A stretch of 64,000 nt of DNA, taken from the NCBI GenBank assembly GCA_963965975.1, contig OZ014421.1:4577001-4641000 (forward strand). The letters are read 5' to 3'. Below the pieces are notes generated by a model that saw only the letters and a program-made list of their open reading frames with translations, was not told where the DNA came from and searched no databases. A program made the translations under genes and the position numbers. Positions 50,604-61,168 of the stretch are shown here, in pieces. The stretch's first letter is position 1. Each line of letters opens with the position of its first letter. Source of the stretch: Xestospongia bergquistia. Taxonomy: Eukaryota; Porifera; Demospongiae; Haplosclerida; Petrosiidae.

Positions 50604-51284
50604 TTACATAGGCTTTCCAGAGAAGCTATAACGACCTCCTCCAGGTGCTTCATTAAGAGTAACCTCAATTCCATTAGGATAATCACTGAGGTCAAATTCA
50701 GTGAGAGAACTGGTGATCTCCAGAGAGGTGAAGACATCTCCAACATGCATATTACGTACCACTCCAAAGTACAATTTAGGCTGCAACATGAAGTCAATTT
50801 GGTTGCCGACATGAACATCTTTCTGAGTTACCAAGAGACGGTTGTCCCTGTAAATTCCCACATCAAATTTGCGTCCACTCCAGGAAGCAGGAGGAATGTT
50901 TTTAATAACAATAGTGTTGTTAGGATTGGAAGGAACACCAGCCTCTATCAATACATAATTATATTATGCAGATAACTCGGCAAAAAACTTACTTTCTTTA
51001 AGAACTGCAGTAGCATTAGCAGATTCTTGAGTGATCTCCCAGGTACCGCCAAGCTTAGCTTTAAATGGGCCTGCTGTTATGTATTGACCACCTTGGGAAT
51101 AAGTAGCACCAACAGCCATTGCAACAGGATAGACAAACTGAACACTAGTTTGTCCTCTGAGCAATTGCCAGGCTACATAGTAAGTTTTAGGTGTATTGGT
51201 ACTGAAGTTTTTGGTAAAGACAACCACTTCAAAGTCAGTGTTTGAAGTGGCATTGATATACTTGATAGGAATATCAGTAGTCAT
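50604..51284 (-). CDS. Subfamily III two-exon protein, minus strand copy c (intact)
   Basis: Exon 1 51284-50993, exon 2 50944-50604, 48-nt intron, 210 aa. It begins MTTDIPIKYINATSNTDFEV and ends RYSFSGKPM, one residue shorter than its neighbours. It is the most divergent minus-strand copy (VAMAVGATYSQGGQYITAGP; GIYRDNRLLVTQKD). Splice sites GTAAGT and TTGATAG. A TATAAAT is 70-76 nt upstream (51354-51360). Function unknown. Confidence 0.88.
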
Positions 51285-53840
51285 TTTTGTGAGTAGCCTT
51301 AGTTGCTGTTTGGCAGACTGAAATGGCTGTTACAAATGACATACATACAAAGAATTTATACTTAAGTCTTTTTGAAAAGCAGGCTTACCTGTCACTTACT
51401 GTCTGACAGTTTCACTCTCAACACTCTTCAGTGACTAACAGTGGCAAGAAATTAACAACTGTTAACATCTGATTAATACCTGATAAACTTTAGCATAATA
51501 TAATATTGGTATTTTTTCTATTAAGTGGATACCTATTTTTACGTTGGTACTAGCCATATTGTAGATGGGTTAGGGTACATATGAACTAATGACAAGTGAA
51601 CAAGCAATAATATAAAATAAAAGATATTGATTTTAAACTCAGTATTGGGTATAAATAAGTTATGCCCTCATCCATCAGAATTATAGTTGTACACATTGGA
51701 AAGAAATATTGCTATAAGTAATGATACTACTGGTGTACTGCTGTTATCATCACTCTGATATTCTATATGTTCTCGATTTTGATGACCTAGCCACCATCAC
51801 TACTATTTTTTAAGCAAGTAATTGCTAATAGTGTAGAAGCCAATGGTAAGGATAATGAGTTTGAAATGGTCTTAAAGACCTTTAGACATATGCACATTTA
51901 CCTCATATGATCTCTAAGTATCTTCATTGTTTGTATGAACTGAATGTGTAAAAGTCAGCTTTTGTCAAGGTGTATCAAGTAATCAATACGTTCATCTTAG
52001 TCACTAATTTATTCAATGATCATTCAGCATTCATACAATGATTAAGGATCTACTCCTGCTTCAATTATCCAGGATGATGAGCGTTTAATATTAAGACAAT
52101 GGGTCACTGTTATAGGAGGTTATACGGGTATAGTTTATATATAGCTACAAAAAAGACAAAGATGAACAAAATGTGAGGTAACACAAAACAAGGAGGACTA
52201 CATGATTATTAAAAAGTAATGACAAGAAAGACAACGTATGATCTTTTGTTTCATGTCCAAATCCACCTATTGGTGCCTCAGACTATTGAACCACTTACAA
52301 TCACATTACAATGTCCATATGTATAACCCACAAACTGACCCTCGACTGCTCACAAGCAAGCAAAGCATTTTAACCTAATTAACAACAATCAGTGATCAAT
52401 GTTGAATAATTCTCTAAATCCTCAAGAAACAAGCAGTTATTTATGTCCAGCATTATAGAAACCTATTAATGAGACGAAAAATAGTTAATATTATTGTATA
52501 TATAGTACATGATATTACCATTATCATCCCCAACAGTTAAAGAACACTCAACAAGAACATCAACTACATAACAAGATGATCAATTAGAATTAAAGATATA
52601 TAAAAAATCAATCTTACATTGAGTAGTTATTAGAGATCCTCACTATATCATTTCCAGTCCAGCTATTAATGTCTCCCTCTAAAATTAAAGAAAATAGTTG
52701 TAATATATTGTATTTTATTTAGTATTTATTTATTGTGCACAATGTATCTTTTGTTAGGTTTAATTTCCATGTGTATTTATTAATAGGTGCTTACTATGTT
52801 TCTTTTGTGATAGGGGACAATAACTAGTAGTATTAATACTAATTATTTACTATGTATCTTTTGTTAGGTTTAATTTCCATGTATATTTGTTAATAGGTGC
52901 TTACTATGTTATAGGTGACATTGTTTGAATATTGTGTTAATGTTTATTTCTTAGCTTAACACTTTATTAGTTCTGTTTTGTATTTAAACATGGTTGTTTT
53001 TGTTATTGTTATAGAGAGATTTATTTCAAATTATACTTTGTGAACTCCACGGTTCAAGTTACCACAATAGTTTAGTACAAGATTGTCAAATTAAAATAGA
53101 TCAAGCTTATTTTAAAAACTTATCAGAGAACATTAACATTACATACAACTATAGTAAATGAAAGTCCCTCTGAAACAATTAAAAGAGATGTTCAATACAG
53201 GAATGTCCATATTATTATAATAGATATAATGTACAGTAGTAATCAGTTAATATAGATCAGATCATCATTACCAGTGACTATTAAACCTCTCCATCCTATT
53301 CAATAAGTCAACTTACAGTAAATATTATCAGGTCATCTCTAGTAGTTGTTATAAATAGACCTACTAAATGTAACAGAATTTGTTTGGTCCTAAAATTATA
53401 GTTAATATACACATTACTATTTAATAACTCAACTTACAGTAGTCATGTACAGTTAATGTAGATCAGATCATAATCTACTAGAGTGACACAAGGGTCAGTA
53501 GTATTGTATATATATAGCACAGTATAAGTATTATGATACAACTATCATCATTCCTAGCACTCAACTAGAACATCAACTACAAAATAAAAATGATTAATTA
53601 GAATTAAAGATATAATTATAAAGGTCAATCTTACATAAAATAGTTATTAGAAAACCTCACTATATCATCTCCAGTCCACTTATAAATGTCTCACTATAAA
53701 ATTAAAGGAAACAGTTTAGTACAAGATTGTCAAATTAATGATAGATCAAACCTACTTTTAAAAAGTATCTAGCAGAAAACAATCCTTTACATAATGCTAT
53801 TAAACCTGTTAAAATGCTATTAAACCTGTTAAAATTCCTA
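51285..53840. other. Repeat-rich intergenic DNA, no gene seen
   Basis: Direct repeats: ATGTATCTTTTGTTAGGTTT at 52741 and 52853 (about 112-bp offset). A 200-bp block recurs at 52494-52693 and 53503-53715 (CACTATATCAT.TCCAGTCCA). AATGCTATTAAACCTGTTAA is doubled at 53791-53830, just before the hAT remnant. These may be remains of the ends of transposons. Confidence 0.6.
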
Positions 53841-53845
53841 GCAGG

Positions 53846-55649
53846 AAGGCACTCGTCTGGAAATACTTCGGATTTTCGTCACTTACTAATAAACACAAGC
53901 CCGTGTGTTCATTATGCTACGAAGAAGTGTTAACAAAGAACTCAAACACATCAAATCTATATAGCCACCTAAAGTACAAGCATCCTACAGAATATTTAGA
54001 AGTTAAGCCTCAGTTTAAACGCTTATCTTCAACATCGAGCGATATTTCGAGCTCAACAAGTCAAGTCTCGATTGTTGATGCATTTGAGAAGTGTAAGGTT
54101 CTTAGTACCACATCTAAAGAGCATAAAGAGTTAACTGATGCTGTTACACACTGCTTGGGAAAGGATGGTCTCCCTATTTATACAGTAGAAAGGAAGGGGT
54201 TTGTTGAAATGCTTCATCGTTTTAATCCACGATACTGCCTACCCAGTTGTCATCATTTTTCTCGTGTTGCTATACCTACCTTGTACATAGCTACAAAAGA
54301 AAGGGTACTGGTGGAGCTTGACTGTAACATGGAGTTCTTTTTGGCTACAACTGACTTGTGGAGCTCAGCTACAATGCAACCTTACATTAGTTATTCTATT
54401 CATTTTATTGATCAGAGCTGGGTGTTGAAAAGCTACTGTCTTCAGACTCATTTTATTCCCGAGGACCACACTGGGGTCAACATAAAGGATCATTTAATTG
54501 AATCACTAGCTAGATGGAGACTTAATCCAGAGAAGCAAGTTGCTATGACTACAGACAATGGTGCTAATGTTAAATTAACTTGTGAGTTGTTGCACTGGAA
54601 TCGATTGAGCTGTTTCAGACATAATTTAGACTTATCTGTCAAAAGGGACTTGAAGATCCTAGGATTGCTCGAGTTTTAAGTGTTTGTCGTAAAGTAGTCT
54701 CTGCTTTCTCTCACAAGTGGAAGCGGAGGAAGGAGCTAGCAGCAATTCAAGAGGAGAAAAAGTTACCTAGCCATCTACTCATTAGAGATTGTAAAACATG
54801 GTGGGGGTCTTCTCTTGCAATGATTGACCATGTACTAGAACAACAAGATGCTATTAGAATAGTCCTTTCAGCTGATTGTACTGCTTCATATTTGATGAGG
54901 ATTTAGATGTTTTATCTTCAGTGTCTTCTGTACTCCGCCCATTATGCCGGATGACAGATTTGCTGTCTGGAGAGCAGTATGATACTTTTTTTGTCGTCAA
55001 GCCTCTATATAACCACATTCTTTCAAAGGTTCTTCTTGAGAATGAGGAAGACACTACTCTTTCTAAAAAAATGAAGATTAGAATGAAAGAGAAGTTAAAT
55101 TCTTATTATGCGGAAGAGAGTGTTACTCAATTATTTGGTGTATGTTCATTCTTGGATCCCTGATTTAAGCTGTCCTCATCTGTAGTTTCTGATAATGAAC
55201 AATCAGAACAAATCCTTACAAAAGTAAATGATGAAATGTCTTTGCTGTGTACTGGTGACAACAGCTCAGAAGATTGTGATGATGAAAATGAGGCTCTCCA
55301 TCGACCTGCAAAAACTCCAAGAAAGTCTATGGTAACACTAAGTAAAATTCTAGGAAATCAACCAAGTTCATGTAGTAAATTGTCTCTAGCAGAGTAGAGA
55401 AAGAGTTAGATTATTGTAACACTCCCCTAATATTGACACCGATTCTTGCCCTCTAAGTTGGTGGAGAGATGAACAAAGAAGATTACCATTGTTATCAAAA
55501 GTGGCAAGAAAGTATTTATGTATTTGTGCCACAAGCGTTAGCTCAGAAAGAATCTTCAGCACAGGAGGACACATTGTTTCTGATAATCACACATGTTTAA
55601 AACCTCAAATAGTTGACTACCTAGTTTTTTTGTCTAAAAATTTATAATA
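53846..55649 (+). pseudogene. hAT transposase with BED zinc finger, decayed
   Basis: BED finger at the start: KALVWKYFGFSSLTNKHKP, CSLC, then SHLKYKHP (C2H2 pattern). Then VERKGFVEMLHRFNPRY, FLATTDLWSSATMQPYISYS (first catalytic Asp region), AMTTDNGANVKL (second Asp region) and CFRHNLDLSV. A frameshift occurs near 54660 and stops near 54904 and 55162 (after SFLDP). The C-terminal hAT dimer domain is seen at 55435-55648 (WWRDEQRRLPLLSKVARKYL, SSERIFSTGG). Clear terminal repeats were not found. It is close to the ZBED-type hAT genes of animals but cannot make a full protein. Confidence 0.88.
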
Positions 55650-56549
55650 ATTAATTTTCTATATGAAAGAAATTCAATTTATTGACATATTGCTTAAGGC
55701 AATAGTTATTGACATGCAGTTTTCTAATATTGAGCAACCTTACAGAGATACGTTGCATCATAGGACATTATGTGGTAAGGGTAAAATAAAAATATGTCAA
55801 AAGATTTTTTATTTATATGTCACAGAGCTAGTTGTATGTTAAGGTATTATATGGTTATTAGAGGTTTGTTATAGGGTTGTGTTTGAATTGAGTGATAACA
55901 GGTTTGTATATGTGGGGAAAATAATATAAATGGTCTTGGGAATATTATAATTGACAATAAGAGTCTATATTATAGGACTCATAATAGATTTGTTATGTAC
56001 ACACATGATATATAGGTAGATTATATGGATATCTAAACATTACCATAAATTAAAAAGCTTACAAGTTTGTCTGAATGTACATGTTATAGGGATAACAAGA
56101 GGTTGGTATAGGATTAAGAAAGGGTGTACATTTATGAACAACAAAGGATATGTACACAGCATGCTTGTTAAGTTGTTATAGGGTGAACTTGTTGATCACA
56201 AGAGTTAGAACATTCAATGGAGATGTATTAAACATAATATCTACAGAAATAACCATAAAATTGATCTCAAAGTTTGCACAAACTACAATATGACTGTTAC
56301 AATATTCTAGTTATCCAGTAGATATTACTGTTACATATTACAGCAAGAACATTACAAGAGAATTGGAGTATGTTCTAAAATTAGACTCTTGGACCCAGAG
56401 TTCATGCACTTAGCAGAGAGGCTCCACTAGTCATTATATATAATTAACAGGATGGCTCCTCACTAGCTAGAATAGTTGCGTTTAGAAGCTACAACTAAGA
56501 GGAAAGCTATCTCTGCCATACCAGAACTGCTGGTGTAGTCTCTAAGTAA
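55650..56549. other. Intergenic DNA, no gene seen
   Basis: AT-rich, no reading frames of note and no obvious repeats; it ends in a TA-rich stretch bordering the first Penelope-like copy. Confidence 0.6.
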
Positions 56550-57063
56550 ATATATGTATATATATACTGAAGTATCTAAGTCTGTTGAAAAGTGCTCGAT
56601 GTCGTTTAGACAGAGCGGGTTTAGAACAGAATTAAAGGACAAAAGGACAGAGCTCTCGCTGTGTTGCTGTTACTCTGAGTTTCACGCGTTATGCGATCGT
56701 CAGACAGCTGGATACTACTCTATTTACAGGCTGGTTATATAGCATCGAGGTGTAAACTATGTCTTATCCCTAGAGAAATGTGCTAAATAGTACTTGTTTT
56801 TGTGTCGGCATTTTGAAACGAGTTCGGATCTTTTATTCAGGGTGGTGGTTTTGTCAGCGTTGATGATAGAGAGCTTTTCCGTTAGGCAAAGGTCGCACCG
56901 CTTTGTTGTGTTGGAGTAGGCTTGTGCCCTTCGGTTTATTGACCAGGTAATTTTGAATTCCTCACCTTCTTTCTTCAATTGCCAAACATACTTCGATAGT
57001 TCCGTGCTATTTCCATATTTCTCGTGCCTAATTGATTGCATGTGGTTGGAATATCTCTGCTTG
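56550..57063 (-). mobile_element. Penelope-like element, copy 1: 3' end only
   Basis: Minus strand. From 57063 down to 56757 it codes the end of the GIY-YIG region and tail (QSIRHEKYGNSTELSKYVWQ to YYLAHFSRDKT). Beyond that lie the 3' untranslated part, hammerhead motif 1 and a TA-rich end. Truncated where it meets the terminal repeat of copy 2. Confidence 0.85.
56666..56708 (-). ncRNA. Hammerhead ribozyme motif 1 (minus strand)
   Basis: 43 nt. 5' to 3': stem I GCUGU; core CUGACGA; stem II arm CGC, loop AUAA(C), arm GCG; core GAA; stem III ACU / AGU with loop CAG; cleavage triplet GUA; stem I ACAGC. All invariant core bases of a type-I hammerhead are present. Stem II opens with a U-U mismatch. 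Penelope-like elements are known to carry such ribozymes in their terminal repeats. Confidence 0.75.
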
Positions 57064-57069
57064 AGATAT

Positions 57070-57112
57070 TCTGTCTGACGATCGCATAACGCGTGAAACT
57101 CGGAGTAACAGC
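57070..57112 (+). ncRNA. Hammerhead ribozyme motif 2
   Basis: As motif 1, with loop CGG in stem III. Stem I has four pairs (CUGU / ACAG) because the base before CUGU is U. Predicted cleavage after 57107. Confidence 0.72.
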
Positions 57113-57269
57113 AACACAGCGAGAGCTCTTACCTTTTGTCCTTTAATTCTGTTCTAAACCTGCTCTGTCTAAATGACATCGAGCACTCTTCAACAGACTT
57201 AGATAATTCAGTATACTTCGCTCCTGCACCCAGTTGAGCACTCTCATCTACCTGTCTACAAGACAAAGA

Positions 57270-59411
57270 ATGGAGCACCCAAGACGTGTCAACTTTAACT
57301 ACTCTCTGAAGAACATCCCTATACCATCTGCTAATACGTACAAGAAAAGATTGATCGAAAAAGTCGAGAGCGTCACCAAGAGGATGAGATGGAAGGCATT
57401 CTTCTTCCTGACAAATAGTGATGACCTTGAAGAAACACAACCAAAGGAAGAAACGTTCGGGTTCAAAAGTAAGAAATGTCCACCACAAATCGACGACCTA
57501 AAACCGTTCGAGGAAGACCTGCTCAGGTTAATCGGAAACATCAAGTTCAAAAAAGTGCACGACCAGTTCCAAGCCACGCTTAGCAATGATATAAAAAAGA
57601 TAAAGAACTCCAAGGAAATGCTCATCCCCGCCGACAAAACTAGGAATCTCTACCTGCTGGAAAAAGACCAATATGACAAACTGCTCAGAGAAAACATCAC
57701 CAAGCACTACAAACCCGCGAACGAACACCTGTACGACGATATCAACACCGAAGCCAACACCATTGCTGAAAATCTGAAGATAGAAGACCGAATGGAGATC
57801 ATGGCCAAAAAAGAAGCCTTCATAACACTCAAAGATCACAAAGAAAATTTCGAAAGCACCCTCCCATGTTGACTGATAAACCCTGCAAAAACTGAAATGG
57901 GCATCGTTAGCAAAAAAATCCTCGACAACATCATCAGCAACGTCAGATTAAAAACAGCTGTCAACTAGTGGAAAAACTCGGCCTCTGTGATTGAGTGGTT
58001 CAGAGACCTGGGCGATAAAAGCAAGCACACTTTTGCCTGCTTTGACATTGTCGAATTCTACCCCTCAATCTCGGAAGATCTGCTGAAAGCAGCCCTCGAT
58101 TTCGCAAAACAGCACACCACAATCTCACAGCAAGACACCGAAATCATCTTCCACTCTAGGCAATCCCTACCCTTCAACAAAGACAAACCATGGATAAAAC
58201 AAGAGGGAAACAGCCTGTTCGACGTGACGATGGGAAGTTACGACGGAGCGGAAGTTTGTGAGCTGGTTGGCATCTACGTACTCAACACCCTCGCAAACAA
58301 GTATGATAAAAGCAAGATAGGCCTGTACAGAGACGATGGGCTAGCAGCTTTCAAAAACATCTCAGGCAGTAAAGCAGACAATATCAAAAAGGATATAACT
58401 AAGATCTTCAAAGAGACTGGCCTCAGAATCACCATCCAAGCCAACCTGAAAGTTGTAAATTTTCTTGACATCACCCTAAACTTGAACAATGGTAAGTACT
58501 ACCCTTATAGAAAGCCGAACGACAAACCAGCCTACATCCACAAGCAGTCCAACCACCCACCTAACATCATCAAGAACCTGCCAGATTCGATCAACAGACG
58601 CATCTCCGACATCTCGCATGACAAAGAAATCTTCAACCAAGCTGCCCCCCTCTATGCAGATGCACTCAAATCCTGCGGCTACTCGGAAAACCTACATTAC
58701 AGCGACGAGCAACCAAAAAAGAGCATATGTAACCGACAGTGCAACATCATATGGTTCAACCCACCATTCAGCAAAAACGTATCAACGAACGTAGGTCAAA
58801 AATTTCTAAAGCTGATCGCCAAGCATTTCCCGGAAAACTCAAGGCTACACAAAATATTCAACAAAAACACTGTTAAGGTCAGCTACAGCTGCATGCAAAA
58901 CCTAGCCAACATCATCAAGGCACACAATAATGAGGTCTCAAAGGACACCAGCATGCGCACGCAGAAACCCTGCAACTGCCGAAGAAAAGACCTATGCCCA
59001 CTAAACGGCGAATGCCAGTCCAATAACATCATCTACAATGCAGAAGTCGAAAACATGAGAAGAAATGAAAAAAAGGTGTACATAGGCCTAACCGAACACG
59101 CCTTCAAGCAGAGATATTCCAACCACATGCAATCAATTAGGCACGAAAAATACGGAAATAGCACGGAACTATCGAAGTATGTTTGGCAATTGAAGAAAGA
59201 AAGTGAGGAATTCAAAATTACCTGGTCAATAAACCGAAGGGCACAATCCTACTCCAACACAACAAAGTGGTGCAACCATTGCCTAACCGAAAAGCTCTCT
59301 ATCATCAACGCTGACAAAACCACCACCCTGAATAAAAGATCCGAACTCGTTTCAAAATGCCGACACAAAAACAAGTACTATTTAGCACATTTCTCTAGGG
59401 ATAAGACATAG
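57270..59411 (+). pseudogene. Reverse transcriptase / GIY-YIG protein of Penelope-like copy 2
   Basis: A 713-codon frame starting MEHPRRVNFNYSLKNIPIPS, open except for TGA at 57870-57872 (CGA in copy 4) and TAG at 57966-57968 (AAG in copy 4). RT motifs: NLYLLEKDQYDKLL, AFITLKDHKENF, FACFDIVEFYPSISEDLL (motif A), MGSYDGAEVCELVGIY (motif B), IGLYRDDGLAAF (motif C), NFLDITLNL. A Cys-rich stretch CNCRRKDLCPLNGEC precedes the GIY-YIG part: NIIYNAEV, VYIGLTEHAFKQRYSNH with the catalytic Arg. In intact elements it copies RNA at a nick made by its own endonuclease. Two single-base stops make this copy inactive or at most young. Confidence 0.9.
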
Positions 59412-59459
59412 TTAACACCTTGATGCTATATAACCAGCCTGTAAATAGAGTAGTATCCA

Positions 59460-59502
59460 GCTGTCTGACGATCGCATAACGCATGAAACTCGGAGTAACA
59501 GC
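59460..59502 (+). ncRNA. Hammerhead ribozyme motif 3
   Basis: GCUGU / ACAGC stem I, CUGACGA, GAA, stem III ACU-CGG-AGU, triplet GUA. One base in stem II (CGC with GCA) breaks a pair, so it may cleave poorly. Predicted cut after 59497. Confidence 0.68.
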
Positions 59503-59574
59503 AACACAGCGAGAGCTCTGTCCTTTTATCCTTTAATTCTGTTCTATGTATATATATATATATATATATATGTA

Positions 59575-61168
59575 TATACTGAAGTATCTAAGTCTGTTGA
59601 AAAGTGCTCGATGTCGTTTAGACAGAGTGGGTTAGAACAGAATTAAAGGACAAAAGAACAGGACTCTCACTGTGTTGCTGTTACTCCGAGTTTCACGCGT
59701 TATGCGATCATCAGACAGCTGAATACTACTCTATATACAGGTTGGTTATATAGCATCGTGGTGTTAACTATGTCTTATCCCTTGAGAAATGTGCTAAATA
59801 GTATTTGTTTTCGTGCCGGCATTTTGAGACAAGTTCGGATCTTTTATTCAGGGTGGTGGTTTCGTCAGCATTGATGATAGAGAGCTTTTCAGTTAGGCAA
59901 AGGTTGCACTGCTTTGTTGTGTTAGAGTAGACCTGTGCTCTTCGGTTTATTGACCAGGTAATTTTGAATTCCTCACCTCTCTCTTCGATTGCCAACATAT
60001 TTCAATAGTTCCATGCTGTTTCCATGTTTCTTTTGCCTACTTGATTACATGTGGTTGGAATATCTCTGCTTGAAGGCGTGTTCAGTTAGGCCTATGTACA
60101 CCTTTGTCTCATTTCTGCTCATGTTTTCGATTTCTGCATTGTAGATGTTGTTGGACTGGCATTCGACGTTTAGTGGGCAGAGGTCTTTTTTCGGCAGTTG
60201 CAGAATTTCTGCATGCATGTGCTGGCATCCTTTGAGACCTCATTATTGTGTGCCTTGATGATGCTGGTTAGGTTTGGCATACAGCTGTAGCTGACTTTAA
60301 CAGTGTTTTTGTTGAATATTTTATGTAGCATTGAGTTTTTCGGGAAATGCTTGGCAATCAGGTTTAGGAATTTTTGGCCTAAGTTCGTTGATAGGTTTTT
60401 GCTGAATGGTGGGTTGAACCATATGATGTAGCGCTGTCAATTACATTTACTCTTTTTGGTTGCTCGTCGCTGTAATGTAGGTTTTCCGAGTAGCCACAGG
60501 ATTTGAGTGCATCTTCATAGAGGGGGGCAGCTTGGTTGAAGATTTCTTTATCATGCGAGATGTCGGAGACACGTCTGCTGATCGAATCTGGTAGGTTCTT
60601 GATGATGTTAGGTGGGTGGTTAGACTGCTTGTGGATGTAGACTGGTTGGTCGTTCGGCTTTCTATAAGAATAGTACTTTCCATTGTTCAAGTTTAGGGTG
60701 ATGTCTAGAAAATTTACAACTTTTAGGTTGGCTTGGATGGTGATTCTGAGGCCAGTCTCTTTGAAGATCTTGGTTACATCCTTTTTGATTTTGTCTGCTT
60801 TACTGCCTGAGGTAGTTTTGAAAGCTGCCAGCCCATTGTCTCTGTACAGGCCTATGCTGTTTTTATCATACTTGTTTTCAAGGGTGTTGAGTACGTAGAT
60901 GCCAACCAACTCACAAATTTCTGCTCCGTCGTAGCTTCCCATCGTCATGTTGAGCAGGCTGTTTCCCTCTCATTTTATCCATGGTTTGTTTGTCTTTGTC
61001 CAAGAGTAGGGATTTCCTGGAGTGGAAGGTGATTTCGGTGTCTTGCTGTGAGATTGTGGTACGCTGTTTTGCCAAATCGAGGGCTGCTTTCAGCAGATCT
61101 TCCGAGATTGAGGGGTAGAATTCGACGATGTCAAAGCAGACGAAAGTGTGCTTACTTTTCTTGCCCAA
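59575..61168 (-). mobile_element. Penelope-like element, copy 3: minus strand, 5'-truncated
   Basis: Coding remains run 61168-59768 on the minus strand with frameshifts: TFVCFDIVEFYPSISEDLL (motif A), MTMGSYDGAEICELVGIY (B), IGLYRDNGLAAF (C, with DN in place of DD, so the catalytic aspartate pair is lost), then the GIY-YIG end. The 3' part carries hammerhead motif 4. It meets copy 2 tail-to-tail across a TA repeat, and copy 4 head-to-head at 61168/61169. Confidence 0.85.
59677..59719 (-). ncRNA. Hammerhead ribozyme motif 4 (minus strand)
   Basis: The best copy: GCUGU / ACAGC stem I, canonical CUGAUGA, stem II CGC/GCG, GAA, stem III ACU-CGG-AGU, triplet GUA. Confidence 0.76.

Larger units (their letters stand above)
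57064..59570 (+). mobile_element. Penelope-like element, copy 2: nearly full length
   Basis: A terminal repeat (pseudo-LTR) of about 110 bp at 57071-57175 recurs in the same orientation after the coding part (59461-59545), as is usual in Penelope-like elements. Coding runs 57270-59411. The 3' end is a TA repeat at 59549-59571. A hammerhead motif sits in each repeat; the two cleavage sites (57107/57108 and 59497/59498) would release a 2390-nt RNA unit. Confidence 0.85.
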
